A DNA stretch of 64,000 bases from Flavobacterium cauense R2A-7 (GCF_000498475.1 NZ_AVBI01000001.1:434001-498000); one strand, 5' to 3'; positions 1 to 9,055 are shown, numbered from the stretch's first letter. The notes: generated by a model not told the origin, from the sequence alone. Numbers and translations are program-made.

Positions 1-546
1 TGCACCGGCCATACATCCGTTAAAATTTCTTGCCGTTCCTTTGAAGATTAAATTTCCGGCTTCATCGCCTTTCCAGGCTTTTACAATGGAAAAATCAGCT
101 TTATAGGCCAACTCCATTACATGCATTTTTCCGTTAAACTCTCGTGTTTCTTTTCCTTCCGCAACTTCAGTTCCGTAACCTGCTGGAGTGAAAAATGCAG
201 GGATCCCGGCTTGCGCTGCACGACATTTTTCGGCTAAGGTACCTTGCGGGGTTAATTCCACATCCAATTCACCGCTTAACATCTGACGTTCGAATTCGGC
301 ATTTTCCCCTACATACGAGGAAATCATTTTCTTAATTTGGCGTTTTTGCAATAACAATCCCAATCCGAAATCGTCCACACCTGCATTATTGGAAATACAG
401 GTTAAATCTTTCACATCTTTTTTCACCAACTCGGCAATACTGTTTTCGGGAATTCCGCAAAGGCCGAAACCGCCCAACATGATGGTCTGCCCGTCTTTTA
501 TATCGTGTAATGCTTCTTCCACATTACGCACTTTTTTATTGATCAT
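1..546 (-). CDS. scoA: 3-oxoacid CoA-transferase subunit A, partial (cut by window edge)
   Basis: The first 182 residues are present, starting at the ATG complementary to 544-546; the 3' end lies outside the window. The protein reads [19 protein letters not shown], then the [11 protein letters not shown] glycine-rich motif (about residues 25-35) and [16 protein letters not shown] (about 52-67), as in the alpha subunit of succinyl-CoA:3-ketoacid CoA-transferases. The family moves CoA from succinyl-CoA to acetoacetate or a related 3-oxoacid, in ketone-body or amino-acid breakdown. The catalytic glutamate is in subunit B, which is expected further left but is not visible. A related acetate/butyrate-type CoA-transferase is the main alternative. 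Confidence 0.85.
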   Translation of the reverse strand, partial: MINKKVRNVEEALHDIKDGQTIMLGGFGLCGIPENSIAELVKKDVKDLTCISNNAGVDDFGLGLLLQKRQIKKMISSYVGENAEFERQMLSGELDVELTPQGTLAEKCRAAQAGIPAFFTPAGYGTEVAEGKETREFNGKMHVMELAYKADFSIVKAWKGDEAGNLIFKGTARNFNGCMAGA

Positions 547-583
547 GGTTGTTTGTGTTTGTTTAATTCTGGCCTAAAAGTAT

Positions 584-613
584 AAAAAAAACGCCTTTTA
601 AAAAAGGCGTTTT
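584..613 (-). terminator. Rho-independent terminator after the PBP1A gene
   Basis: An inverted repeat built on AACGCCTTTT/AAAAGGCGTT lies just past the PBP1A stop codon. Read on the minus strand it ends in a run of T. It separates the ricT-gldH-PBP1A cluster from scoA. Confidence 0.75.
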
Positions 614-617
614 GTAT

Positions 618-2918
618 TTAGAAATCGAATTCTTCGGTTTGCGTGTCTTCTTCAACAGCGAGACTGTCGACCACCACTTTCTTAGGCGTCCAGCAATCTA
701 CCTTAACAGAATAATTTTCTGGTTTTTCAAACGGTTTCTGAGAAACGTTCAATGATTTGTCTTCATAACATTTTTTCATGAATATCCCCCAGATCGGTAA
801 GGCCATCGTAGCCCCCTGTCCCATATTGGTTTGTTCGAAATGTGCGGAACGGTCTTCATTACCCACCCATACTCCGGCAGCCAAATTTGGCACCATTCCG
901 ATAAACCAACCGTCGGAGTTGTTTTGAGAAGTTCCGGTTTTACCTGCTATCGGGTTTCTTAAATTATACGGAACCCCGGTAACTCTGGCAGACTCCGGAG
1001 CACTTCCCCAACGCAAACGGGAACCGGTACCGTATTCGGTAACCCCTTCCATCAATTTAATCATGGTATAGGCAACGTCTTTACTCATTACATCACGAGA
1101 CTCCGGAATCGGTTCATATAAAACCACTCCGTTTTTATCCACAATTTTTACGATTACCTGAGGTTTCATGTAAACGCCCTGATTGGCGAACGTGCTGAAA
1201 GCCGCCACCATTTCTTCCACCGTAATATCTACCGCCCCTAATGCAATAGAAGGCTGAACCGGGATTTTAGAACTTACTCCTAATTTTTTTGTGATATCCA
1301 CTACCGCTTCAGGTCCAACTTTATCAATCAATTTAGCAGAAACCGTATTAATGGAATTTGCCAAAGCCGATTTCAGATTCACCAAACCCCGGTAACTTCC
1401 GTTTGAATTTTTTGGTGTCCAATCGGCATCGATTCCATAACGTCCTTTAGGCATGGTAAAAGGAGAATCGACTATGGAATCACAAGGGGACATTTTCAAC
1501 TGTTCAATAGCCGTAGCGTATAAGAACGGTTTGAACGTAGAACCTACCTGTCTTGCTCCCTGCCCAACGTGATCGTATTGGAAATGTTTGTAATTGATTC
1601 CGCCAACCCATGCTTTAACGTGGCCAGTTTGTGGCTCCATGGCCATCATTCCGGTTTGAAGGAAGTGTTTGTAATATAAAATCGAATCACGCGGCGTTAA
1701 CAACGTATCTTTTTCTCCTTTCCAGGTAAACACTTTCATTTTAGTTGGAACGTCGAATGATTTTACAATTTTATTCTCGTCAAAACCTTTCTCGTTCATA
1801 ATACGCCAACGTTCTGAGTTTTTCATGGAACGTTCCATGATTAATTTTGTTTCGGCCGGAGTAATGTTTATGAACGGCGCGTTTGGATTGTCTTTTTGTC
1901 TTTTATTGAACTCCTGTTGTAAATTGGCAAGGTGTTCGGATGCCGCTTCTTCTGCATATTGCTGCATCCTAGAATCGATAGTAGTGTAGATTTTCAATCC
2001 GTCACGGTAAATATCGTATTCACCATCGCCGTCTTTTTTCGGATTGTCTTTAACCCATTTTTTCATAAAATCACGCAGGTATTCTCGGAAATAGGTAGCA
2101 CTTCCTTCGATATGGCTTTCCGGAGTGAAATGCAAAACAATCGGTTTGCTTTGGAAAAATTCTTTTCTTTCTTTAGTGAGGAATTTATTCTTCTCCATTT
2201 GATGCAATACCACATTGCGTCGGTCGGTAACTTTTTTCAAACGACGTACCGGGTTGAACAAGGACGGATTTTTAAGCATTCCCACAAACATGGCGGCTTC
2301 ATCTACAGTCAAGTCTTTCGGCTCTTTTCCGAAATACACTTTCGATGCCGAACGGATTCCTACTGCTGTGTTTACAAAATCCACAGTGTTTAAATAGTGG
2401 GCAATAATTTCTTGCTTGGTATACTGTCTTTCCAGTTTGGTGGCAATAATCCACTCTTTACATTTTTGGACGATACGGATAGGTAAAAATTTTGAACCTT
2501 CACCATGAAATAAATTTTTCGCCAACTGTTGGGTTAAGGTACTGGCTCCTCCACTGCTTCCCATACTCAGCATCGCACGCAGCGTTCCTTTGGTATCGAT
2601 TCCGGAATGTTCGTAAAAACGCTCGTCTTCGGTAGCGACTAATGCCTTAACCAAATGGTCGGGTAGTTCGGCGAATTTTACCGGAGTACGGTTTTCAAGG
2701 TAGAATTTACCAATGGTTACACCATCAGAAGAGATGATCTCGGTTGCCACATTCGAATTCGGATTTTCCAATTCGTCAAACGATGGCATCGAACCAAAAA
2801 GGCCCCATGAGGCAAAAAGGAAAAATAAAATTACACCTCCAAAACAGTAAAAAAACAGTTTCCAGAATTTCTTTACGTAAGGAGAAAAATTTTCTTTTTT
2901 ATTGTTGATCTGCGCCAT
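618..2918 (-). CDS. Class A penicillin-binding protein (PBP1A-like transglycosylase/transpeptidase)
   Basis: This 766-residue bifunctional peptidoglycan synthase polymerises glycan strands from lipid II and cross-links them on the periplasmic side of the inner membrane. One N-terminal membrane anchor (about residues 20-43) is followed by a GT51 domain with EDERFYEHSGID (about 97-108, catalytic Glu) and GASTLTQQLAKN (about 124-135). The transpeptidase has the SxxK motif in GSTFKPF (about 460), an SxN motif in ANSINT, and KTGTS (about 657). All catalytic motifs are intact. The gene starts 1 nt after the gldH stop codon, so the two are almost certainly co-transcribed. The acidic C-terminal tail carries no domain I recognise. 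Confidence 0.93.
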   Translation of the reverse strand: MAQINNKKENFSPYVKKFWKLFFYCFGGVILFFLFASWGLFGSMPSFDELENPNSNVATEIISSDGVTIGKFYLENRTPVKFAELPDHLVKALVATEDERFYEHSGIDTKGTLRAMLSMGSSGGASTLTQQLAKNLFHGEGSKFLPIRIVQKCKEWIIATKLERQYTKQEIIAHYLNTVDFVNTAVGIRSASKVYFGKEPKDLTVDEAAMFVGMLKNPSLFNPVRRLKKVTDRRNVVLHQMEKNKFLTKERKEFFQSKPIVLHFTPESHIEGSATYFREYLRDFMKKWVKDNPKKDGDGEYDIYRDGLKIYTTIDSRMQQYAEEAASEHLANLQQEFNKRQKDNPNAPFINITPAETKLIMERSMKNSERWRIMNEKGFDENKIVKSFDVPTKMKVFTWKGEKDTLLTPRDSILYYKHFLQTGMMAMEPQTGHVKAWVGGINYKHFQYDHVGQGARQVGSTFKPFLYATAIEQLKMSPCDSIVDSPFTMPKGRYGIDADWTPKNSNGSYRGLVNLKSALANSINTVSAKLIDKVGPEAVVDITKKLGVSSKIPVQPSIALGAVDITVEEMVAAFSTFANQGVYMKPQVIVKIVDKNGVVLYEPIPESRDVMSKDVAYTMIKLMEGVTEYGTGSRLRWGSAPESARVTGVPYNLRNPIAGKTGTSQNNSDGWFIGMVPNLAAGVWVGNEDRSAHFEQTNMGQGATMALPIWGIFMKKCYEDKSLNVSQKPFEKPENYSVKVDCWTPKKVVVDSLAVEEDTQTEEFDF

Positions 2919-2919
2919 T

Positions 2920-3411
2920 TTAATTCGTTTTTTCTATTCTAAAACCTACTTCTGAAACTCCTTGCAATTGTTCCACGCCGGGTACTTTCCCAGTTTCGCG
3001 AACCGCTTGTTGCACCGTTACCACATATTTTCCGGCTTTGGGGAATTTTGCATTTTCCTTGTACCAGAGTTTGCTTTCTTTTACATCGGAAAATCCTTCT
3101 CCCATCAAACTACCATCTGGGTTAGCCATCTGGTATTCAAGTGTATCCACTTTGGTTACCCCATCGGGTTGCAACATAGAAACAATTAAAAACAGGTTAT
3201 TATACGGATACTCGTCATTATTTCTAATGTTCACAAACATATTATACTCCTGAACAGTGTCTTTCTGTTCAAAAGCGAAGGTTACTTTTTGTTTTTTATG
3301 CCAAGAACCGTCAATTTCCATGTACTCGTCAAAAATTCTTTTCTTGTCGCAGGAAACAAACAATACTGCTAAAGCAAATCCAAAAATCAAAAATCTATTG
3401 TTTCGGCTCAT
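2920..3411 (-). CDS. gldH: Gliding motility lipoprotein GldH
   Basis: This 163-residue lipoprotein has the signal peptide MSRNNRFLIFGFALAVLFVSC with lipidation Cys21. The body contains the family-like stretches FDEYMEIDGSWHKK and NNDEYPYNNLFLIVSM. GldH is required for flavobacterial gliding; GldH and other Gld lipoproteins are linked to the type IX secretion/gliding apparatus. The reading frame stays open upstream to 3603, but that extension is Lys/Arg/Asp-rich, lies antiparallel to nothing and inside the ricT repeat tail, and would bury the signal peptide, so I chose the ATG at 3411. This start overlaps the ricT 3' end by 17 nt, suggesting translational coupling. Confidence 0.9.
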   Translation of the reverse strand: MSRNNRFLIFGFALAVLFVSCDKKRIFDEYMEIDGSWHKKQKVTFAFEQKDTVQEYNMFVNIRNNDEYPYNNLFLIVSMLQPDGVTKVDTLEYQMANPDGSLMGEGFSDVKESKLWYKENAKFPKAGKYVVTVQQAVRETGKVPGVEQLQGVSEVGFRIEKTN

Positions 3412-4738
3412 TTTTATCGTTAGAGGGTTTATTTCTATTGGGTTTTCTTCGCTTATTGTTTCTGTTTTGTCCTTCCGATGCCGGTTTATTTTGCCCGCCT
3501 TGTCCTTCAGGAGTGATTTTATTTTGTCGTTCCGGAGCCGGTTTGTTTTGTCCGTTCGGCACAATCTTATTTTGTCGTTCCGGAGCACCTTTTTGTTTTT
3601 CAACCTCTGCTGTAGGGCGCTTTTTATTATTGGGACGTTTCTTTTTCTTCGGTTGATCGAAACGGGTTAAACTGTCCTGTCCAACGGCATTTTGGAAATT
3701 TTTCTCCTCTTCTACAACAGTCTCCACCGCATAATCTTCAATTGCAGCAATACGCGTTTTTTCCTTGTTTAAGGCAACAATCTCCTTTACCTGATCCACT
3801 TTTAAAACGTGCCATTGGGCAAAATTATTGGTATAAGCGAACCACATCAAGCCTTTGAAAATGTCGATTTTCTGGCAAACCGCATCACCTTTTTCGGTAT
3901 ACAATTTGGTTTCCATTTCCGGGAAGCCTTTTAAAGCATCCAGATAGGTGTCCAATTCGTAATTTAAACAACACTTCAATTTACCGCATTGACCGGCTAA
4001 TTTTTGCGGATTTAACGACAATTGCTGGTAACGCGCTGCCGAAGTATTCACGCTTCTGAAATCCGTAAGCCAGGTCGAACAACACAATTCGCGACCACAC
4101 GAACCAATACCGCCCAAACGTGCCGCTTCCTGACGGAAACCAACCTGTTTCATTTCAATTCGGGTGCTGAATTCTTTCGCAAAATCCTTAATCAACTGAC
4201 GGAAATCGACACGATCGTTCGCCGTATAATAGAAAGTTGCTTTGGAACCGTCGCCCTGGAATTCAATATCCGATATTTTCATTTCCAACTTTAAAGCAAT
4301 CGCCATTTCACGGGCGCGCACTTTCATTGGCTCTTCCTTATCTCGGGCATCACTCCAGATATCGATATCTTTTTGAGACGCTTTTCGATATATTTTCGGC
4401 ACTTCACCTTCGTGATTTACCCCTTTTTTCTTCATTTGTACTTTTACCAATTCTCCCGTTAAAGTAACAATACCCACATCATGACCCGGCGAAGCTTCTG
4501 TCGCCACGATATCGCCAATGCTTAAGGTTAATTTTTCGGTATTGCGGTAAAATTCTTTTCGGCCGTTTTTAAAACGCACCTCAACGCAGTCAAAAGGCTC
4601 CTGACCACCCGGAAGTGCCATATTGGAAAGCCAATCGAAAACGGTTAATTTGTTGCAGCTGTCGGTGCCGCAAGTCCCATTATTTTTACACCCCTTTGGC
4701 GCACCGCCATCAGAGGTTGAACAACTGTTACATGCCAT
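3395..4738 (-). CDS. ricT: PSP1/RicT-family protein (YaaT-like)
   Basis: This 447-residue protein contains the PSP1 C-terminal domain. Its cysteine motifs CGRELCC (about residues 218-224) and CGKLKCC (about 251-257) are hallmarks of the family. In Bacillus the homologue RicT joins RicA and RicF in an Fe-S-containing complex that affects RNA processing; its role in Bacteroidota is less clear. The first 30 residues are also Cys-rich (MACNSCSTSD, CKNNGTCGTDSC), which may be extra metal ligands. The last 80 or so residues are basic, low-complexity and built from imperfect repeats of APERQNK/GQNKP type; the gldH start lies inside this tail. First gene of the ricT-gldH-PBP1A cluster. Confidence 0.87.
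   Translation of the reverse strand: MACNSCSTSDGGAPKGCKNNGTCGTDSCNKLTVFDWLSNMALPGGQEPFDCVEVRFKNGRKEFYRNTEKLTLSIGDIVATEASPGHDVGIVTLTGELVKVQMKKKGVNHEGEVPKIYRKASQKDIDIWSDARDKEEPMKVRAREMAIALKLEMKISDIEFQGDGSKATFYYTANDRVDFRQLIKDFAKEFSTRIEMKQVGFRQEAARLGGIGSCGRELCCSTWLTDFRSVNTSAARYQQLSLNPQKLAGQCGKLKCCLNYELDTYLDALKGFPEMETKLYTEKGDAVCQKIDIFKGLMWFAYTNNFAQWHVLKVDQVKEIVALNKEKTRIAAIEDYAVETVVEEEKNFQNAVGQDSLTRFDQPKKKKRPNNKKRPTAEVEKQKGAPERQNKIVPNGQNKPAPERQNKITPEGQGGQNKPASEGQNRNNKRRKPNRNKPSNDKNEPKQ
3480..3605 (-). repeat. Imperfect tandem repeats in the ricT 3' end
   Basis: The stretch TTATTTTGTCGTTCCGGAGC occurs identically at 3519-3538 and 3567-3586, a 48-nt period. In protein this is a 16-residue unit starting APERQNK, with a further degenerate copy (GQNKPASEGQN). 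The repeat adds a disordered basic tail to RicT and is a likely site of length variation. Confidence 0.7.
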
Positions 4739-4870
4739 AATTTGAATATATAGTGGTCGTCCGTCAAAGCGAACTACGATTCATAAATTGATTTTGTGCG
4801 TAAAGATAGTGTTTTTCACTTACAAAGTTACAACCTCAAAACCGGCTTAGTTTTAAAATTATGTGAAATT

Positions 4871-4901
4871 AAAAAACCTGTTCCATTACAAACGGAACAG
4901 G
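4871..4901 (-). terminator. Terminator of the trhO-trhP-ferredoxin operon
   Basis: The 8-bp perfect stem CCTGTTCC (4877-4884) / GGAACAGG (4894-4901) is followed on the minus strand by a run of six T. It sits about 30 nt past the ferredoxin stop codon. Confidence 0.8.
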
Positions 4902-4928
4902 CTCATTAAAAGTATTTTAAAATTTATT

Positions 4929-5159
4929 TTAGGTCTCTTTTACCGAAATAATATTGACCGGACAGGCTTTTTCCGCCAATTCACAGGCTTCTAAAATGGT
5001 GTAATCGTGTGACTTTAAGGTGTGAAATCCTCTGGTGTCTACCGATTTCAACAATACCGTTTTCCCGTCTTTTTTAGACATTTGAAACTGTCCCGGCGCC
5101 ATTTCCACGCAATAATTACAACCGATGCACTTATCGCGCTGCAAAGTAACTACTACCAT
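4929..5159 (-). CDS. Small ferredoxin, single [4Fe-4S] type
   Basis: This 76-residue soluble protein has CIGCNYC (Cys11, 14, 17) plus a distant Cys-Pro near residue 66 (EKACPVN), the pattern of a monocluster [4Fe-4S] ferredoxin. Its start codon overlaps the stop of the U32-family gene by 1 nt (TAATG), so it is the last gene of the tRNA-hydroxylation operon. By position I infer that it supplies electrons or cluster chemistry to TrhP, whose E. coli counterpart depends on Fe-S cluster biogenesis; nothing in the sequence proves this partnership. Confidence 0.85.
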   Translation of the reverse strand: MVVVTLQRDKCIGCNYCVEMAPGQFQMSKKDGKTVLLKSVDTRGFHTLKSHDYTILEACELAEKACPVNIISVKET

Positions 5160-6400
5160 TAAACTTCCACAATTTTATAGAGTTTGTCCGACAAACGGAT
5201 TCGAAACGGCAATTTAAACGTACAACTATCGCCTTTGGTTGCCTTTTCTGCAATTTTTTCGTTTACGTACATTTCTTCAATCACCATTTCCTGTGCGCCG
5301 GTACTCGGACCGGTAATCAAAATTTTATCACCTTGTTTGATGTCATAGGCTTCGATTTTGAATTCCCCCACATTGGCCTTCTGAAAGAAATGCACCCCTT
5401 TACCCACATACACTTTTTTCTGTGTCGCGCTGGAACCCGGATTGTCACTCCATTCCCCTAATTTTTGTCCGAGGTAATAGCCCGACCAGAATCCGCGGTT
5501 GTAAACAGTGGACAAATCTTCCATCCAGGAATTGATTTTTTCTTTGGTGAACGTTCCTTCGTAATAGGCGTCAATCGCTTCACGGTAGGTTTTTACAACG
5601 GTGGCCACATAATCAGCAGCTCTTCCGCGGCCTTCTAATTTCAGCACTTTGATGCCCGAATCGATTACCTGATCCAGAAAATCAAGCGTACACAAATCTT
5701 TAGGCGACATCATGTATTCGTTGTCGATTTCGATTTCGAAGCCCGATTCCTGATCGATAACCGTATATTTTTTACGGCAATTCTGTTTGCAGGCCCCGCG
5801 GTTCGCCGAAGAATTGTGCGAATGCAGACTCAGGTAACATTTCCCCGAAACCGCCATACACAACGCTCCGTGGCCGAAGATTTCAATTTCCACCAGATTT
5901 CCGGATGGGCCTTTGATTTGCTCTTTTTCGATATCCTCGGTAATTTTCTTCACCTGGCGCAAACTCAGCTCACGTGACAACACGATGGTATCCGCAAACA
6001 AACTATAGAATTTTACGGTTTCGATATTCGTCACATTCAACTGGGTCGAAATGTGCACTTCGATTCCCATTGTTTTGGCTGTCATAATCACCGCTTGGTC
6101 CGAAGCTATTACCGCCGTGATTCCGGCTTCTTTGGCTTTGGTCAGTAAGGTTTTTACCACCGACAAATCGTGATCGTATATAATGGTATTTAACGTCAAA
6201 TAGGTTCTGACGTTTTTTTCGTTACAACGTCGGGCAATTTCCGGCAAATCGTCCATCGTGAAATTTACGGTGGCTCTTGCGCGCATGTTCAATTGTTCCA
6301 CTCCAAAATAAACCGAATCACAACCATTGTCTAACGCCGCCTGCATCGATTCGAAATTTCCGGCCGGAGCCATCAATTCAATTCTTCCTGTTGCTGTCAT
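5159..6400 (-). CDS. trhP: U32 peptidase-family protein, probable tRNA uridine-34 hydroxylation protein TrhP
   Basis: This 413-residue protein begins MTATGRIELMAPAGNFESM, the U32-family start, with YFGVEQLNMRARATVNF nearby. Four cysteines sit in GALCMAVSGKCYLS and GACKQNCRKKY (about residues 180-210), a likely Fe-S ligand set. In E. coli, TrhP (YegQ) makes 5-hydroxyuridine at the tRNA wobble position by an oxygen-independent route that needs prephenate. Residues about 330-413 form the U32 C-terminal domain. The gene starts 1 nt after trhO, and the ferredoxin overlaps its stop. A different U32 substrate (ubiquinone hydroxylation or collagenase-like) is less likely given the neighbour. Confidence 0.85.
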   Translation of the reverse strand: MTATGRIELMAPAGNFESMQAALDNGCDSVYFGVEQLNMRARATVNFTMDDLPEIARRCNEKNVRTYLTLNTIIYDHDLSVVKTLLTKAKEAGITAVIASDQAVIMTAKTMGIEVHISTQLNVTNIETVKFYSLFADTIVLSRELSLRQVKKITEDIEKEQIKGPSGNLVEIEIFGHGALCMAVSGKCYLSLHSHNSSANRGACKQNCRKKYTVIDQESGFEIEIDNEYMMSPKDLCTLDFLDQVIDSGIKVLKLEGRGRAADYVATVVKTYREAIDAYYEGTFTKEKINSWMEDLSTVYNRGFWSGYYLGQKLGEWSDNPGSSATQKKVYVGKGVHFFQKANVGEFKIEAYDIKQGDKILITGPSTGAQEMVIEEMYVNEKIAEKATKGDSCTFKLPFRIRLSDKLYKIVEV

Positions 6401-6401
6401 C

Positions 6402-7766
6402 CTAGTTCTGCAATTTGAATAATTTATCCGAAGCTCTCACTTTGAACGGAACCGAAAACGTGATTTTATCGCCTGCTTTAGCTACATCGCCGGGAGCGCC
6501 GTTTACGAACATGTTTTCCACAATTAAATGCTGATTGCCGGTTGTAGGTCCGGAAATTAAAATTTTATCGCCGGTTTTCAGTTCAAGATTTTCGATGATA
6601 AATTGTCCGACCTGAGCTTTGGAAAAATAATGCTGCCCTTTCCCTACCATTACTTTTTTCTGCGCGATACGCTGACGGATGGTTTTGGGTTTTTCTTCCG
6701 AAGCTTTGGCTAAAGGCGTCGCGGTTAATTCACCGGAATGTTTAAACTTCAGTGCTTCCGATTTTCCTTTTCGGAATACTTTATTGCCTACCTGAATGCC
6801 GCGGCGTTGTTTTACCTGTTCGGCCAACGGAAGATGTGTGGTTTCCAGACATTCCACGGAACAACAGTGCTCCATTTTTTCAGCACACTCATTGCATTGA
6901 ATGAACAACAAATGACAGCCGTCGTTGGCACAATTGGTATGATTGTCGCAGGGTTTACCGCATTGGTGGCACTGTGCTATGATATCGTCGGTGATGCGTT
7001 CCCCCAAACGGTGGTCGAACACGAAATTTTTCCCGATGAATTTGCTTTCCAGTTTTTCTTCTTTAATCTGTTTAGCGTAATTGATGATGCCGCCTTCCAA
7101 CTGAAAAACGTTTTTGAATCCCTGATGTTTGAAATACGCAGATGCTTTTTCACAACGAATTCCTCCGGTGCAGTACATCACCAGGTTTTTATCTTCTTTA
7201 AAATCTTTCAACTGTTCGTTGATAATCGGCAACGATTCACGGAACGTTTCCACATCCGGCGTAATGGCACCTTTGAAATGCCCTACTTCACTTTCATAAT
7301 GATTTCGGAAATCCACCACTATCGTATTAGGATCCTCTAAAATCGCATTGAAATCCCGTGCATTTAAGTGTACACCTTTGTTGGTTACATCGAAGGTTTC
7401 GTCGTTCAGACCGTCGGCTACAATTTTATGACGCACTTTCACGGTTAATTTTAAGAACGAATGATCATCGTGCTCTACCGCTACATTCAAACGGATGTCT
7501 TTCATAAAGTCATAAGCTTCCAATGTTTCGCGAAAGGCTTCGAAATTTTCGGCCGGAACCGACATTTGTGCGTTGATGCCTTCTTTGGCAACATAGGTAC
7601 GGCCAAGCGCATCAAGCTTGTTCCATTCGATAAACAAATCGTCTCTGAATTTTTTAGGATCTTCAATGTGCGCATAGGCGTAGAAAGACAACGTAAGGCG
7701 TTGTTTTCCGGCTTGATCAATCAGCTCGGCTCTTTCTTCTGCGCTTAAGGTGTTATACAGTTGCAT
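6402..7766 (-). CDS. trhO: Rhodanese-family tRNA uridine-34 hydroxylase TrhO with extra U32-like C-terminal domain
   Basis: This 454-residue protein is TrhO (UPF0176/YceA): an N-terminal domain, a rhodanese domain with the active-site loop CTGGIRCEKAS, and a Cys-rich region (CHQCGKPC, CANDGC, CNEC, CCSVEC). TrhO performs O2-dependent formation of 5-hydroxyuridine at position 34. Residues about 371-454 are unusual: they align end to end with the last 84 residues of the adjacent TrhP, with about half the positions identical by eye (VGKGxHxFxKAxVGxF, GDKILIxGPxTG). E. coli TrhO is about 350 residues and lacks this domain. The frame is open upstream to 7835, but the promoter box at 7823-7830 lies there, so I chose the ATG at 7766. 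Confidence 0.88.
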   Translation of the reverse strand: MQLYNTLSAEERAELIDQAGKQRLTLSFYAYAHIEDPKKFRDDLFIEWNKLDALGRTYVAKEGINAQMSVPAENFEAFRETLEAYDFMKDIRLNVAVEHDDHSFLKLTVKVRHKIVADGLNDETFDVTNKGVHLNARDFNAILEDPNTIVVDFRNHYESEVGHFKGAITPDVETFRESLPIINEQLKDFKEDKNLVMYCTGGIRCEKASAYFKHQGFKNVFQLEGGIINYAKQIKEEKLESKFIGKNFVFDHRLGERITDDIIAQCHQCGKPCDNHTNCANDGCHLLFIQCNECAEKMEHCCSVECLETTHLPLAEQVKQRRGIQVGNKVFRKGKSEALKFKHSGELTATPLAKASEEKPKTIRQRIAQKKVMVGKGQHYFSKAQVGQFIIENLELKTGDKILISGPTTGNQHLIVENMFVNGAPGDVAKAGDKITFSVPFKVRASDKLFKLQN

Positions 7767-7822
7767 GCTATAAACGTTAAGTGAGAAATAGGTTATGAAT
7801 TCTAAACGGAAGAATTCCGGTG

Positions 7823-7851
7823 CAAAAATAAACATTTTACAACAATTTCAA
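7823..7851 (-). promoter_or_regulatory. Promoter of the trhO-trhP-ferredoxin operon
   Basis: On the minus strand, TTG (7851-7849), an 18-nt spacer and TATTTTTG (7830-7823) match the Bacteroidota consensus TTG-N17-19-TAnnTTTG exactly. The predicted leader to the trhO ATG is about 50 nt. Confidence 0.65.
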
Positions 7852-7917
7852 AACGAATTGATTTTCAACACAATAAAAGAAAATAAAAAAGAATTTCAAC
7901 TGTTGATAAGATTGTAT

Positions 7918-7946
7918 TTGAAACTTAAAAAAAAGCATTATTTTTA
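7918..7946 (+). promoter_or_regulatory. Promoter of recA
   Basis: TTG (7918-7920), an 18-nt spacer and TATTTTTA (7939-7946; one mismatch to TAnnTTTG) give a short leader of about 10 nt before the recA ATG. I see no LexA-type inverted repeat. Confidence 0.5.
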
Positions 7947-7962
7947 CGAAAAATAGATAGCC

Positions 7963-8967
7963 ATGAGTTCAGAAAAAGAAGCCAAACTAAAAGCCTTACA
8001 ACTAACATTAGACAAACTGGATAAAACCTACGGAAAAGGAACCGTAATGAAACTAGGCGATACTGCCGTGGAAGAAGTGGAAGCCATTCCATCAGGATCA
8101 TTAGGAGTTGATTTAGCCTTAGGAGTTAACGGTTATCCGCGCGGAAGAATCATTGAGATTTACGGTCCGGAGTCTTCGGGTAAAACCACGTTAACCTTAC
8201 ACGCCATTGCTGAAGCTCAGAAAGCAGGAGGAATTGCCGCCTTTATTGATGCCGAACATGCGTTCGATCGTTTTTATGCGCAAAAATTAGGGGTTGATAT
8301 CGACAACCTTATTATATCACAACCGGACAACGGGGAACAAGCCCTTGAAATTGCCGAAAATCTGATTCGTTCGGGAGCGATTGACATCGTGGTAATCGAC
8401 TCGGTTGCCGCGTTAACGCCGAAAAGTGAAATCGAAGGCGAAATGGGAGATTCCAAAATGGGATTGCACGCTCGTTTGATGTCGCAAGCCTTACGTAAAT
8501 TAACGGCTACCATCAGCAAAACCAATTGTACGGTTTTCTTCATCAACCAGTTGCGTGAAAAAATCGGGGTAATGTTCGGAAATCCGGAAACCACTACCGG
8601 AGGTAACGCGTTGAAATTTTACGCATCGGTTCGTATTGACATCCGTAAATCAACTCAAATTAAAGACGGTGAAAACGTAATAGGAAACCGTACCAAAGTG
8701 AAAATCGTTAAAAACAAAGTGGCGCCACCTTTCCGTACTGCCGAATTCGACATTATGTATGGCGAAGGGATTTCGAAAACCGGAGAAGTTTTGGACTTGG
8801 CCGTAGAATTTGAAATCATCAAAAAAAGCGGTTCTTGGTTCAGTTACGGGGACACCAAATTAGGACAAGGTCGTGATGCTGTAAAAGCATTAATAAAAGA
8901 CAATCCGGAGTTGATGGACGAATTGGAACAAAAAATCAAAGAATTAATCAAAATAAATAACAACTAA
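7963..8967 (+). CDS. recA: Recombinase RecA
   Basis: This 334-residue cytoplasmic ATPase forms filaments on single-stranded DNA and drives strand exchange and SOS activation. Walker A is GPESSGKTT (about residues 66-74), Walker B is [11 protein letters not shown], and the loop-L2 region reads [22 protein letters not shown] with the usual spacing. The C-terminal tail is acidic and short. It is transcribed alone, divergently from trhO, and closed by a strong terminator. Confidence 0.98.
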   Translation: MSSEKEAKLKALQLTLDKLDKTYGKGTVMKLGDTAVEEVEAIPSGSLGVDLALGVNGYPRGRIIEIYGPESSGKTTLTLHAIAEAQKAGGIAAFIDAEHAFDRFYAQKLGVDIDNLIISQPDNGEQALEIAENLIRSGAIDIVVIDSVAALTPKSEIEGEMGDSKMGLHARLMSQALRKLTATISKTNCTVFFINQLREKIGVMFGNPETTTGGNALKFYASVRIDIRKSTQIKDGENVIGNRTKVKIVKNKVAPPFRTAEFDIMYGEGISKTGEVLDLAVEFEIIKKSGSWFSYGDTKLGQGRDAVKALIKDNPELMDELEQKIKELIKINNN

Positions 8968-8970
8968 ACA

Positions 8971-8996
8971 AAAATCCCGAAAATTTCGGGATTTTT
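8971..8996 (+). terminator. Terminator of recA
   Basis: ATCCCGAAA/TTTCGGGAT forms a 9-bp perfect stem followed by a T run, 4 nt past the recA stop codon. Confidence 0.88.
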
Positions 8997-9055
8997 GTTT
9001 TTTATACGCAACCTTTTAAAAATTCTGCATCTAATTAATAGAAACAACCTGTAAA

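Noticed and set aside
3412..3603. N-terminal extension of gldH
   Set aside because: The extension is only the alternative-frame reading of the ricT repeats and would place the lipoprotein signal in the middle of the protein.
3257..3670. Plus-strand frame across gldH and the ricT tail
   Set aside because: Its Ser/Phe/Arg-rich repeats are the mirror image of the RicT repeat tail, not an independent gene.
6738..7340. Plus-strand open frame of 200 codons inside trhO
   Set aside because: Antisense to the rhodanese and Cys-rich part of TrhO; no family resemblance and no promoter.
7767..7835. N-terminal extension of TrhO
   Set aside because: A consensus promoter box (7823-7830) lies within it, and the ATG at 7766 gives the usual family start MQLYNTLS.
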